A stretch of 64,000 bases of DNA. It comes from Aquabacterium sp. GTDB taxonomy: Bacteria > Pseudomonadota > Gammaproteobacteria > Burkholderiales > Burkholderiaceae_C. Shown here piece after piece: positions 1 to 7,992 of this stretch (position 1 is its first letter; each line of letters begins with the position of its first letter). The notes under the pieces were generated by a model, which saw only the letters and a program-made list of their open reading frames with translations, was not told the DNA's origin and did no database searches. The stretch covers positions 1-64,000 of the forward strand of contig NZ_JACRAH010000049.1 in NCBI RefSeq assembly GCF_016234775.1. Direction: 5' to 3'. A program made the translations under genes and the position numbers.

Positions 1-1
1 G

Positions 2-343
2 CTGCAAGGCCTGATCGACAAGAGCCAGGAAACCGTCAACGGTACCGTCAAGCTCAAGCTGTACAAGGGCACCATCCTGGTCGTGGGCCGCGAGTCCAAG
101 ACCGACAGCCTGTTCGACGCCAAGATCTCGACCTTCGACGACGACGGCGGCGCCTACAACCAGGCAGACGCTGCCGGCTTCATCAAGCTGAACGCCCTGC
201 GTCTGCGCATCGGTGCCAATGTGAAGGCGGCTCGTGCGGCTTCGGCCAAGCCAGCTCGTAAAACTGCCGGCAAGGTGGCTGCCAAGAAGGGCGCTGCGAA
301 GCCTGCTGCGAAGAAGGTTGTGGCCAAGAAGGCTGCCAAGTAA
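2..343 (+). CDS. argG: Argininosuccinate synthase, C-terminal part (5' end outside window)
   Basis: ArgG joins citrulline and aspartate using ATP in arginine biosynthesis in the cytoplasm. The open frame is already running at base 2 and gives 113 residues. It carries the family's C-terminal hallmarks: [27 protein letters not shown] text at the left edge, a [11 protein letters not shown] segment, then [21 protein letters not shown]. ArgG proteins normally stop soon after the ALRLRI segment. Here the frame runs on for roughly 40 residues of Ala/Lys/Pro-rich, histone-H1-like sequence (residues about 75-113) ending in VVAKKAAK. No frameshift is needed to join the two parts. The family call is firm; the role of the tail is unknown. 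It lies 17 bases upstream of ppnP. Confidence 0.9.
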   Translation: MQGLIDKSQETVNGTVKLKLYKGTILVVGRESKTDSLFDAKISTFDDDGGAYNQADAAGFIKLNALRLRIGANVKAARAASAKPARKTAGKVAAKKGAAKPAAKKVVAKKAAK

Positions 344-360
344 CTTTCGGAGACACGAAC

Positions 361-678
361 ATGACCACCACCTCCCTGTCTGGCAGCGTTGCGACGCAAG
401 CCAATGTGTACTTTGACGGCAAGTGCGTCTCGCACACCGTGACCCTGGCTGACGGCACCCGCAAGTCGGTTGGCGTGATCCTGCCCGCTGCGCTGACCTT
501 CAATACCGGCGCCCCCGAGATCATGGAAACCGTCGCAGGCCGTTGCAGCATCTTGCTCAAGGGCGAGACCGAATGGAAGAGCTACGGCCCAGGCGAAAGC
601 TACAACGTGCCTGGCAATTCCTCGTTCGAGATCAAGGTGGAAGGCGAGCCTTACCACTACATCTGCCACTTCGGTTGA
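361..678 (+). CDS. ppnP: Pyrimidine/purine nucleoside phosphorylase PpnP
   Basis: A 105-residue small cupin of the PpnP (YaiE, DUF1255) family. The family phosphorolyses a broad range of nucleosides to free base plus ribose-1-phosphate. The whole protein is one cupin barrel. Characteristic segments are the N-terminal [12 protein letters not shown] stretch, [21 protein letters not shown] in the middle, and the final [22 protein letters not shown] Shine-Dalgarno sits about 8 bases before the ATG. The gap to argG is only 17 bases, so the two are probably co-transcribed, and a strong terminator follows. Length matches the family. Confidence 0.93.
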   Translation: MTTTSLSGSVATQANVYFDGKCVSHTVTLADGTRKSVGVILPAALTFNTGAPEIMETVAGRCSILLKGETEWKSYGPGESYNVPGNSSFEIKVEGEPYHYICHFG

Positions 679-697
679 TGCGGGCTTGATGCCAAAG

Positions 698-727
698 AAA
701 AAGCCTCCTGGTTCAGGAGGCTTTTTT
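698..727 (+). terminator. Rho-independent terminator after argG-ppnP
   Basis: A seven-base-pair GC-rich stem (GCCTCCT 703-709 with AGGAGGC 715-721) closes a five-base loop. It is flanked by an A-run (698-702) and a T-run (722-727), so it could also act on leftward transcription from the gene at 769-1245. Confidence 0.9.
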
Positions 728-768
728 CATGGGTGCGGGCGAGGTCATTCAACACCGAGGCGGTGTCA

Positions 769-1245
769 TCAGAACTTGGGCTCCGGCATGTCTTCCATCC
801 TGGCTGGTTGGCAATCCATGGCGATGGTGCCCAGTGAATCGTCATTGAAATCCAGCAGATCACCTTCAAGCCCGCCAGTCTGGCGATCCACCGAGATGCG
901 GATGGTGGCCAGGCGCTTCAGGTTGGGCTGCCAGACAACCCAGCTGCCACTCATCCAGTCACGGTAGAAGTGGGCACCTGGCTGGGGCAGCTTGTAGACC
1001 ATGGAATAGGCCATCGGTGAGGCCTTGTACCGCAGCCGTTCACCCACAGGCAGCACATTGGAGCGCTGGATCAGGGCGGTTTCATTGCTGTCCCGCATGG
1101 CCAGATCCAGCGTGGCCGATTTGGCCTTGCCATTGGCGCTGAGCTTGCCGGTGCAACTCAGGAACAGGTTGAATTCAGCAGCCGAGGCCTGTGCACCGAT
1201 GCACAGCACCACAGTGGCGGCTGCCATTTGAATGAGACGGCGCAT
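769..1245 (-). CDS. Small secreted protein of unknown function
   Basis: I do not recognise the family. The 158-residue product starts with a typical Sec signal peptide (MRR, a hydrophobic core about residues 6-17, likely cleavage after AQASA near residue 22). The mature part would be periplasmic or secreted, about 136 residues, with only two cysteines (one in the LSCTGK segment near residue 31, one in MDCQPA near the C-terminus) that might form a disulphide. It ends in an acidic, proline-rich tail. An AGGAGG Shine-Dalgarno lies six bases before the ATG, which supports this start. The CsgG-like lipoprotein gene is upstream on the same strand with a gap of about 77 bases, so co-transcription is possible. 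Confidence 0.65.
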   Translation of the reverse strand: MRRLIQMAAATVVLCIGAQASAAEFNLFLSCTGKLSANGKAKSATLDLAMRDSNETALIQRSNVLPVGERLRYKASPMAYSMVYKLPQPGAHFYRDWMSGSWVVWQPNLKRLATIRISVDRQTGGLEGDLLDFNDDSLGTIAMDCQPARMEDMPEPKF

Positions 1246-1322
1246 GGCTGTCCTCCTGTGTGGATGCTGCCCGGCTGATACGCACGTTCAAGTGCCATCA
1301 GCCTGGGGCTTCATCGGTTTTC

Positions 1323-2225
1323 TTATTTTTTCTTGGCGGGCTTGCTTGGCGCGGGTGCCGGTTTGGCATCCAGTTCCTTGGAGGCGGCTGTTTCGCCACC
1401 TTGCACGCCCAGTCGGCCGCCCGTACCCAGGCCACCCTTGACTGTCTGGGCCTTGTACTTGCGCAGGGCCTTGACCATCTGGTTGAACGAGTCGGCAAAC
1501 GCCGCCACGATCACTTTGCCTTGCGGCGTCTTGGAGTAGCCACCACCACCGCCAAAGCCGCCGCCGCCAAAGGCTGCGCCGAACATGCCGAAGTCGAAGT
1601 TCTTGGCGGTGCCTTCTGCCGCAGAGATCTGCACGCCAGAGCGGTTGTCGATCAGCAGCAAGGTGGTGGAGGCCTCATTGCGGCCCACGCTGCCGGCGAT
1701 CACGCCCAGCATGCCCAGTGCACCGCCGCCGCCGAAGGCGCTGCCGCCTCCGGTCTTGCCGGAGAACTGGATGGCGGGGCTCATGGTGTAGTCAGCCGCC
1801 ACCATCTGGCCCTTCTGGAAGTTGCTGCCGGCACGGCTCTCATCGCCACGGGCGAACTCACGCTCGCGCATCATGTTGTTGAGGCTCTTGCCGCGCTCCA
1901 CGATCACGAAGCAGTTGCTTTGCTGGATCATCAGGCGCAGCACGGGGATGGTCGAGCCCAGTTGGTGGTCACGCAACTGGTAGTACCAAGGCGCCGTGGT
2001 GTCTTCCTCGATGGCCAGGGTGCCCAGCGTTTCAGGGCAGTTTTCGAGTTGCGAGTTCTGGCCTTCAGCACTTTCGCCGCCAGCGGCACCGCTCACCACA
2101 CCTTTGTTTTCGCCCAGCGTTGGGGCGGTGGAGCCGCAACCGGCCAGCATGGCTGAAGCCAGGGCAGCAGTCAGCAGGGAGAACGACCAGCGCGACATGA
2201 CGCGGTCTTGGGTATCAGAACGCAT
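1323..2225 (-). CDS. CsgG-like outer-membrane lipoprotein
   Basis: The product resembles the CsgG/HfaB family of lipoproteins that assemble curli- or holdfast-type secretion pores. A lipoprotein signal ends in the lipobox LAGC, giving a lipidated Cys about 30 residues in. The N-terminal half has the family-like run ETLGTLAIEED, then IPVLRLMIQQSNCFVIVERGKSL and REREFARG, followed by a segment on transition to a membrane-inserted state. Two Gly-rich stretches (GGGSAFGGGGALG and FGGGGFGGGGG) and a Pro/Lys tail (APAPSKPAKKK) are unusual. GGAGG seven bases upstream supports the ATG at 2225; a longer reading to 2246 and a shorter one at 2198 exist. CsgG-like is a family-level call, and no csgA/B/E/F-like genes are nearby. 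Confidence 0.65.
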   Translation of the reverse strand: MRSDTQDRVMSRWSFSLLTAALASAMLAGCGSTAPTLGENKGVVSGAAGGESAEGQNSQLENCPETLGTLAIEEDTTAPWYYQLRDHQLGSTIPVLRLMIQQSNCFVIVERGKSLNNMMREREFARGDESRAGSNFQKGQMVAADYTMSPAIQFSGKTGGGSAFGGGGALGMLGVIAGSVGRNEASTTLLLIDNRSGVQISAAEGTAKNFDFGMFGAAFGGGGFGGGGGYSKTPQGKVIVAAFADSFNQMVKALRKYKAQTVKGGLGTGGRLGVQGGETAASKELDAKPAPAPSKPAKKK

Positions 2226-2307
2226 GAGCAGACCTCCGTGAATCAATCCGCAAAGTATAGGGCGACGCGAATCGCTCGCCTCTCCCTAGCAAGAGTGGTC
2301 GTTCGGA

Positions 2308-3360
2308 TCAGACCACAACAGGTTCGGGCTCCAGCCGAATCCCAAAACGCCCGTACACGCTCTCCTGGATCGCCCGGGCCAGGGTGACCACTTCGGCCCC
2401 GCTGGCACCGCCACGGTTGACCAGTACCAGCGCCTGGCGCTCATAGACACCGGCACGGCCAATGGACTTGCCTTTCCAGCCGCAGGCATCGATCAGCCAG
2501 CCGGCGGCGAGCTTGAAGGTGCCATCGTCCATGGGATAGTGCACGATTTCGGGGTCTCGGCCGATGATGTCGCGGCATTGCTCGGCCGTGACCACCGGGT
2601 TCTTGAAGAAGCTGCCAGCATTGCCGATCACGGCGGGGTCCGGCAGTTTGGCGCGGCGCACTTCGCAGATCCAGTCAAAAATCTGGCGTGCGTCCGGTTT
2701 GATATTGGCCGTTTCGGCGATCTTGCGTTCCAGCTCGATATAGCCCAGCACGGGCTGCCAGGGGCGGGGCAGGCGCAGGCGCACCTTGGTGATCACGCTC
2801 TTGCCGCCCAGGTGTTGCTTGAACACGCTGTCGCGGTAGCCAAAGCTGCATTGCTGGGCGTTGAGCGTGACGGTGCGGCCCGTGATCATGTCCACCGCAT
2901 CCAGCGATTCAAAGCGGTCTTTCAGCTCGACCCCGTAGGCGCCGATGTTCTGCACCGGCGCCGCGCCCACCGTACCGGGGATCAGCGCCATGTTCTCCAG
3001 GCCGGGCAGGCCCTGGTCCAGGCACCATTGCACCGTCTCGTGCCACGATTCTCCCGCACCGACCTCCACAATCCAGGCATCATCGCGTGTTTCCAGCAGA
3101 CGCAGCCCCTTGATTTCAATCTTGAGCACGCACAGGTCCACGTCCTGTGTGAGCACGAGGTTGCTGCCGCCACCCAGGATGAACTTGGGCGCACGGCCCA
3201 GTTCCGGGTCGTTGACCACCTTCTTCACGTCGGCTTCCGAGCCGATCCGCACCAGCACCTTGGCGTTGGATGGCAGGCCAAAGGTGTTGAAAGCGCGAAG
3301 GCTCGCCCCCCTTTCGATCACGAGGGAAGAGGGGGGTAGAGCGGCAGGCGGCGTGTGCAT
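2308..3360 (-). CDS. murB: UDP-N-acetylenolpyruvoylglucosamine reductase
   Basis: MurB reduces the enolpyruvyl group of UDP-GlcNAc-enolpyruvate to give UDP-MurNAc, using FAD and NADPH. The 350-residue product has the type I layout: N-terminal NTFGL segment, the FAD-binding [30 protein letters not shown], and the catalytic-serine segment [12 protein letters not shown]-terminal glutamate lies in RLEPEP. The open frame continues upstream to 4044, but that part is antisense to yajQ and non-homologous, so I set the start at the ATG ending at 3360. It is divergent from yajQ with 31 bases between start codons, so the promoters must overlap the coding starts. Confidence 0.93.
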   Translation of the reverse strand: MHTPPAALPPSSLVIERGASLRAFNTFGLPSNAKVLVRIGSEADVKKVVNDPELGRAPKFILGGGSNLVLTQDVDLCVLKIEIKGLRLLETRDDAWIVEVGAGESWHETVQWCLDQGLPGLENMALIPGTVGAAPVQNIGAYGVELKDRFESLDAVDMITGRTVTLNAQQCSFGYRDSVFKQHLGGKSVITKVRLRLPRPWQPVLGYIELERKIAETANIKPDARQIFDWICEVRRAKLPDPAVIGNAGSFFKNPVVTAEQCRDIIGRDPEIVHYPMDDGTFKLAAGWLIDACGWKGKSIGRAGVYERQALVLVNRGGASGAEVVTLARAIQESVYGRFGIRLEPEPVVV

Positions 3361-3391
3361 GGCAGAATTTTCGCAGACAAAGGAGAAATAC

Positions 3392-3883
3392 ATGCCCACT
3401 TTTGACACCGTCCTCGATCCCAATCTGGTTGAAGTTCGCAATGCGGTAGACCAGACCATCAAGGAAATCGGTACCCGTTTCGATTTCAAAGGCACCAGTG
3501 CCTCGATCGAATTCAAGGAAAAGGACAAGGAAATCACAGTCCTGGGCGACAGCGATTTCCAGCTCGACCAGGTGCGCGACATCCTCAACAACAAGCTGAC
3601 CAAGCGCCAGGTCGACATCCGCTTCCTCGACATCGGCAAGGCCGAGAAGATCGGCGGCGACAAGGTCAAGCAGGTCATCAAGCTCAAGGCTGGCATCGAG
3701 GCCGAACTGGCCAAGAAGATCACCAAGCTCATCAAGGACAGCAAGCTCAAGGTCAATGCCAGCATCCAGGGCGACACGGTCCGTGTGCAAGGCGCCAAGC
3801 GTGATGATCTGCAGGCGGCCATGGCCTTGATGAAGAAGGACCTGACGGAAGCGCCGTTGACCTTCAACAACTTCCGCGACTGA
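3392..3883 (+). CDS. yajQ: YajQ family nucleotide-binding protein
   Basis: A 163-residue protein of the UPF0234/YajQ family, which binds nucleotides; in Xanthomonas and Pseudomonas members bind cyclic di-GMP. Recognisable features are the opening MPTFDTV.D segment, the FDFKGT motif near residue 30, LTKRQVD in the middle, and the end [12 protein letters not shown]. It carries the duplicated ferredoxin-like layout typical of the family. An AAGGAG ribosome-binding site six bases upstream fixes the ATG at 3392. The next gene begins 17 bases downstream on the same strand. Confidence 0.93.
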   Translation: MPTFDTVLDPNLVEVRNAVDQTIKEIGTRFDFKGTSASIEFKEKDKEITVLGDSDFQLDQVRDILNNKLTKRQVDIRFLDIGKAEKIGGDKVKQVIKLKAGIEAELAKKITKLIKDSKLKVNASIQGDTVRVQGAKRDDLQAAMALMKKDLTEAPLTFNNFRD

Positions 3884-3900
3884 TTGCCTGGAAGTCGTTC

Positions 3901-4599
3901 ATGATGCAGCCGATCAATAAACAGGGGGACTCGGCGGTGAAAGCAGCAACTTCCAGACTGAAGATGGGCCTGGCCTGCGCGGCGCTGGTCATGCAAGGGC
4001 AGGCCTTTGCCCAGAGCGTGGCCATGACAGGCGGCATGGGCCACAAGGCCTTGCTGGTCATCAACGGTGGTGCACCTAAAGCCATGGCCGCTGGTGATGC
4101 TGCGCAGGGCGTCAAGGTCGTGAGCGTTGGGGCCGAGCAGGCTGTGGTAGAGGTGGCCGGCAAGCGTCAGACCGTGCGTCTGGGCGAAGCGCCCGTGAGC
4201 ATTGGGGGGCGCTCAGGTGGGGGTGCGTCGGGCACGCAGATCGTGCTGTCGGCAGGCCCAGGTGGCCACTTCATCACGCAGGGCTCGATCAATGGCAAGG
4301 CCACGCAGTTCATGGTGGACACGGGCGCGACCTCGGTGGCCATGGGGCAGGACGAGGCCCGGCGCATGGGCATCAAGTTCGAGGACGGTGCGCAAATCCA
4401 CGGCAGTACCGCCAATGGTCGTGTGGTGGCTTACCGCGTGAACCTGACGTCGCTCCGGATCCAGGATGTCGAGGTGTTCAATGTGGAGGCGGCTGTGTTG
4501 CCGCAGCCCATGCCCCACATCTTGTTGGGCAACACGTTCTTGACGCGCTTTCAGATGAGGCGCGATAACGACACCCTCACCTTGACCAAGCGGTTCTGA
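3901..4599 (+). CDS. Retropepsin-like aspartic protease, periplasmic
   Basis: The 232-residue product belongs to the bacterial clan AA (TIGR02281-type) aspartic proteases. The active-site triad MVDTGATS is at about residues 138-145 (Asp140), followed by the flap region and the hydrophobic HILLGNTFLTRF near the C-terminus. Only one DTG is present, so a homodimer is expected as in retroviral proteases. A signal peptide with an AFAQS cleavage site near residue 38 points to the periplasm. The GTG at 3937, preceded by a GGGGGA stretch, would give a more compact signal peptide and may be the true start. The gene closely follows yajQ. The physiological substrate is unknown. Confidence 0.82.
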   Translation: MMQPINKQGDSAVKAATSRLKMGLACAALVMQGQAFAQSVAMTGGMGHKALLVINGGAPKAMAAGDAAQGVKVVSVGAEQAVVEVAGKRQTVRLGEAPVSIGGRSGGGASGTQIVLSAGPGGHFITQGSINGKATQFMVDTGATSVAMGQDEARRMGIKFEDGAQIHGSTANGRVVAYRVNLTSLRIQDVEVFNVEAAVLPQPMPHILLGNTFLTRFQMRRDNDTLTLTKRF

Positions 4600-4625
4600 T
4601 TCGCCCTCCCCTGGTCAGCGGGTGA

Positions 4626-5489
4626 TCATGCGGCGAACTGCTTGCGCTGGCCCTGCTGTTGCCGGGCGCGCGCCTCCAGTTGAGCCAGTTCCACGGGGTC
4701 ATGCGCACAAAACAGCGTGACTTCGTGGCCATGATGTTGTTTGAGTTCCCGCAAACGCAACTGATTGGCCACACGGCTGGCGCCATCCATTTGTACCAGG
4801 CTCTGGAACACGCGCAGGCCCAGAGGGCAGTCGGGATCATCCAGGTCCATTTCGCCGCGGAAGAAATAGGCATCGCCACAGTGCAGCAGCCAGCCGTCTT
4901 CACTTCTCACGGCGACACCGCAATGCCCTTGCGTATGGCCTGTCAGGGGCACCAGCAGCACCTCCTCGTCGGTGCCGGGCAGGGCGCGAATGGCCTCAAA
5001 GCCCATCCAGCGCTCGCCCTCCACGGTATGAGGTGACCACTGTGGCCCGTGCGCCCATTGTTCGGGGATGTAGCGGCCTTGTTCCTTCAGGCTGGCGCGT
5101 GTCATGGCCGCCTGCAACTCCTTGGCATAGACGTGCACCTCAGCCTGCGGGAAGTCGCTCAAAGCGCCAACGTGATCCAGATCCAGATGGGTGGGGATGA
5201 TGTGGCGCACATCGCGCGGGTCCAGGCCCAAGTCCCGAATTTGATGCAGCGCCGTCTCGCTCATCAGCAACCGGGGACGGACCACTGCATTGAAGCCCAT
5301 GCCCAGGCGGCGCGGGTTGGCCACGTCAGCCGTGCCCAGACCGGTGTCCACCAGGATCAGCCCGTCCTTGCCCTCGATCAGCAGGCAGTGGCAGCACATG
5401 TGTGCCGGGGCCAGCCAGCCACCCTCGCCATTGAGCAAGCGGCGCCCTAACGGACACATGGAACCGCAGTTGAGGTGGTGCACTTTCAT
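4626..5489 (-). CDS. MBL-fold metallo-hydrolase
   Basis: A 287-residue metallo-beta-lactamase-fold hydrolase. The metal-binding THLDLDH motif is at residues 100-106, with further ligands likely in LTGHTQGHCG (about 195) and HCGDAYFF (about 215), and a late FCAHDPVEL. The general shape is that of the AHL-lactonase/glyoxalase-II-like branch, but quorum-quenching activity cannot be inferred from this alone. Two close-set cysteines (HMCCHC near residue 31-35) are unusual. The longer open frame upstream to 5981 lies antisense to rsuA and was not used. Convergent with the retropepsin gene, divergent from rsuA. Confidence 0.8.
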   Translation of the reverse strand: MKVHHLNCGSMCPLGRRLLNGEGGWLAPAHMCCHCLLIEGKDGLILVDTGLGTADVANPRRLGMGFNAVVRPRLLMSETALHQIRDLGLDPRDVRHIIPTHLDLDHVGALSDFPQAEVHVYAKELQAAMTRASLKEQGRYIPEQWAHGPQWSPHTVEGERWMGFEAIRALPGTDEEVLLVPLTGHTQGHCGVAVRSEDGWLLHCGDAYFFRGEMDLDDPDCPLGLRVFQSLVQMDGASRVANQLRLRELKQHHGHEVTLFCAHDPVELAQLEARARQQQGQRKQFAA

Positions 5490-5588
5490 CTGGAAACCCT
5501 TCAGGCTGATGGCTGCGCAGGCATGATGGCAGCACAATGTCGGTTTGGCCAGACCTCGGCCACCTCTCAGAGATTTTGCTTTTTTACC

Positions 5589-6326
5589 ATGCCACCACGT
5601 TCCCGTTTGCCCGCCGGTCATGAGCACCTGGATCAGATTCTGTTTGCCCAGGGCTTTGGCGCCCGCCGCGAGTGCGAGGGGCTGGTGCTGCATGGTCTGG
5701 TGCAGGTCAATGGTGAGATCGTGACCGATCCGGATGCCGTCTTCCCTGAAGATCTGCTTGAACTGGTGGTGGACGGCATGCCCTGGATCACGCACGTCAA
5801 GGCCCTGATCGTGCTGAACAAGCCCGCCGGGTACGAGTGTTCGCTCAAACCGGGCGCATGGCCCGGCGTGCACAACCTGCTGCCCGTGCCTTTGCGCCGC
5901 CGTGGCCTGCAGCCTGTGGGGCGTCTGGACCAGGACACCACCGGCCTGCTGCTCATGACCGATGACGGCCCCTTGTTGCACAAGCTCACCTCACCCAAGC
6001 ACCACGTGCCCAAGGTCTACGAAGTGACCTGCAAACACCCGGTCACCCAGGCCATGTGCGACAAGTTGCTCAAAGGCGTGGTGCTGGATGACGACCCCTT
6101 GCCCGTCAAGGCGGACGCGGCCGAGGCGGTGGGGGAGGGCGAGACCTTTCATTTGCGCCTGACGCTTCTGCAAGGCAAGTACCATCAGGTCAAGCGCATG
6201 GTGGCGGCCGTCAGCAACCGCGTGGAGGCACTGCATCGCAGCCAGATCGGTCAGCTGACTTTGTCAGACGATCTGGCCCCTGGGCAGTGGCGCTGGCTGG
6301 ATGATCCCAAACTCGTGCTGCCCTGA
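5589..6326 (+). CDS. rsuA: Ribosomal small subunit pseudouridine synthase (RsuA family)
   Basis: Isomerises a specific uridine of 16S rRNA (U516 in E. coli) to pseudouridine. The 245-residue protein has an N-terminal S4-like RNA-binding domain (about 10-60, LDQILFAQGFGARRECEG...VQVNG), then the catalytic domain with the family motif GRLDQDTTGLLLMTDDG near residues 118-134, whose Asp is the nucleophile. The GKYHQVKRM motif is near residue 195. The start is the ATG at 5589; the open frame extends further upstream without homology. Intergenic spacing to the MBL gene on the other strand is about 100 bases. Confidence 0.88.
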   Translation: MPPRSRLPAGHEHLDQILFAQGFGARRECEGLVLHGLVQVNGEIVTDPDAVFPEDLLELVVDGMPWITHVKALIVLNKPAGYECSLKPGAWPGVHNLLPVPLRRRGLQPVGRLDQDTTGLLLMTDDGPLLHKLTSPKHHVPKVYEVTCKHPVTQAMCDKLLKGVVLDDDPLPVKADAAEAVGEGETFHLRLTLLQGKYHQVKRMVAAVSNRVEALHRSQIGQLTLSDDLAPGQWRWLDDPKLVLP

Positions 6327-6341
6327 TCAGGTCTTGTTGTA

Positions 6342-6956
6342 TCAGGCGGACGCGGCTTCAGGGCGCAATCGGTCAATGAACACCGACAGCTGCTTGTAGG
6401 CGGCGCGGCCGCTGAGGCCCATGTCCTCGAACTCGCCTTCAGCCAGGGCCTGGCACAGTGTTTCGGCACCGATCAACAAGGCGGCGATCAACTCGTCGTC
6501 CTGCAGTTGGGGGTTCCAGCGCTTGACTTGCTGGATCTGCTTGAGCCTGCAGGCCGCGCGTGCCTGCCGAACTTCGGGCGTGGTCGGGGCCAGTTGCTGC
6601 AAGCTGCGTTTGAACAGGGCAAAGCTGCGAAAGTTCTGCACAAAGGCTTCGGCGATGTCCTGGCTGCTGGTCTGCTCGGTCAGCATGCCGTCGAGCTGGT
6701 TCAGTTCCGCGTCCGTCCAGGCTTCGAACACCTGGATGAACACCTCCAGCTTGTCCTTGTACCAACGGTAGAAGGTCTGAGGCGCAAAGCCTGCGCGGTG
6801 GGCGATGCGGTTGGATGTGGTGTGCTCGTAGCCAAACTCCACGAACTCGGCCCCCGCTGCCTGCAGCAACATGGTCTTGGCATCCTGACCTGAGGCCGTG
6901 TCCTGTTTGGACGGGCGCCCAGTGCGGCGGCGTGGTGGGGCGATCTCACTCATCAT
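6342..6956 (-). CDS. TetR/AcrR family transcriptional regulator
   Basis: About 204 residues with an N-terminal TetR helix-turn-helix: AAGAEFVEFGYEHTTSNRIAHRAGFAPQTFYRWYKDKLEVF, preceded by a basic RRRTGRPSK arm. The C-terminal ligand-binding domain is not recognisable to a subfamily. The ATG at 6956 overlaps the stop of the upstream hydrolase gene (ATGA at 6953-6956), which argues for translational coupling; an in-frame ATG at 6980 lies inside the hydrolase gene and would add eight residues. No strong Shine-Dalgarno is seen for either. It probably controls the hydrolase with which it is co-transcribed; that is inference. Confidence 0.85.
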   Translation of the reverse strand: MMSEIAPPRRRTGRPSKQDTASGQDAKTMLLQAAGAEFVEFGYEHTTSNRIAHRAGFAPQTFYRWYKDKLEVFIQVFEAWTDAELNQLDGMLTEQTSSQDIAEAFVQNFRSFALFKRSLQQLAPTTPEVRQARAACRLKQIQQVKRWNPQLQDDELIAALLIGAETLCQALAEGEFEDMGLSGRAAYKQLSVFIDRLRPEAASA

Positions 6957-7816
6957 GCGGGAAAGGTTTGTGTCAGCCATTGTTGCAGGGCTTGATGAAC
7001 CTTGTCCTTGCCCAACTCGCGCAGCAGGTCGTGTTTCAGCCCTGGGAAAGCCTGCATGGTGGACAGATCCATGGGCAGGGCCTTCATGAAGCGCTCACAG
7101 CCCTCCCGCATGACCAGCCGATCTTCCGGTGCGTAGAGCATCAAGGTCGGGATCGTCCAACTGGCGGCCCGGCGTTGCACGATGGGCCCCTGGCCTGCCA
7201 GGAACAGGGCCACACGGGGCGTGATCTTTTTGTGCGCCAGTGGGTCCTGGTTTATTTCCTCGATCACGACCGGATCGGAGTTGAGCCATTCCGGCTTGAA
7301 CGCCACCGGTACCGCCACATCCAGGATCAGGCGCCCCATGGTGGAGAGCAGCGCTTTTTGCACCAGGCTCATGCTCGGTTGCAGCGCGGGGGCCGACAGG
7401 ATCAGGCCATCGAGCGGGCGCGCCCAGTTGATGTCTTCACGCGGCAGGGCCTGTGCGCAAGCAAAGCGCGCAGCCAATGCGCCGCCCAAGCTGTGGCCCA
7501 GCAACACCCGAGGCAGGCCAGGGTAGTGCAAGTTGATCAGGTCCAGAACGGTGGCCAGATCGTGCAGGAAGTCGTCATCGTGCTTGACGGCACCACGCGG
7601 GCCCTCTGACAGTCCATTGCCTCGCAAATCCGGCGCGACCACACTCCACCCGACCTCATTGAGGCGCTGCGCCGTTACTGCATAACGCTGCCCATGCTCC
7701 GACAAGCCATGCAGCAATACGACCACACCTTGGGGTGCAGCCACGGGCCAGTGCGACAGGTGGAGTTTCAGTCCGTCGCGCGCCAGAGCATGCGACGGGA
7801 ATAGCTGGTGAGACAT
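6953..7816 (-). CDS. Alpha/beta hydrolase, lysophospholipase/monoacylglycerol lipase type
   Basis: The 287-residue protein fits the PldB/monoglyceride lipase branch (Hydrolase_4). The oxyanion-region HGLSEHGQRY is at residues 36-45, LRGNGLSEGPRG at about 64-75, the nucleophile elbow GHSLGG at 107-112 (Ser109), an Asp in YAPEDRLV and a His in LKHDLLRE near the C-terminus. No signal peptide is visible, so it is cytoplasmic or peripheral. Extending upstream to 7891 adds non-homologous sequence. Its stop overlaps the start of the TetR gene. Confidence 0.85.
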   Translation of the reverse strand: MSHQLFPSHALARDGLKLHLSHWPVAAPQGVVVLLHGLSEHGQRYAVTAQRLNEVGWSVVAPDLRGNGLSEGPRGAVKHDDDFLHDLATVLDLINLHYPGLPRVLLGHSLGGALAARFACAQALPREDINWARPLDGLILSAPALQPSMSLVQKALLSTMGRLILDVAVPVAFKPEWLNSDPVVIEEINQDPLAHKKITPRVALFLAGQGPIVQRRAASWTIPTLMLYAPEDRLVMREGCERFMKALPMDLSTMQAFPGLKHDLLRELGKDKVHQALQQWLTQTFPA

Positions 7817-7903
7817 CGGGGCGCAGTCTACGACACGCCGGGCGTTTCCCAATATGGACCACGCCGAACTAGTCGGGTGGCCCTCCCTCATTTTTGAATT
7901 AAT

Positions 7904-7919
7904 GTGATTTTAATATCAC
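7904..7919. promoter_or_regulatory. AT-rich inverted repeat between hydrolase gene and ribF
   Basis: GTGAT-N6-ATCAC in a conspicuously AT-rich tract (about 7890-7930) in an otherwise GC-rich region between two divergent genes. It could be a regulator site for either the hydrolase-TetR pair or ribF. No regulator can be named from the sequence. Confidence 0.35.
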
Positions 7920-7992
7920 TTTTATGTTGGCAAACCGATGCAGTGCCCTTTGCCCCCTTGGTGAGGGGGATCGCCGGGCATAATTTGGGCCT

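Noticed and set aside
3361..4044. N-terminal extension of MurB giving a 578-residue protein
   Set aside because: The extra sequence is antisense to yajQ and not MurB-like. MurB homology starts at the ATG ending at 3360.
4626..5489. Calling the MBL protein an AHL lactonase (quorum quenching)
   Set aside because: The HxDxDH site is shared by many MBL hydrolases; no AHL-lactonase-specific feature or quorum-sensing context is seen.
7817..7992. FMN riboswitch before ribF
   Set aside because: The leader lacks the conserved RFN-element blocks; only an AT-rich inverted repeat is visible.
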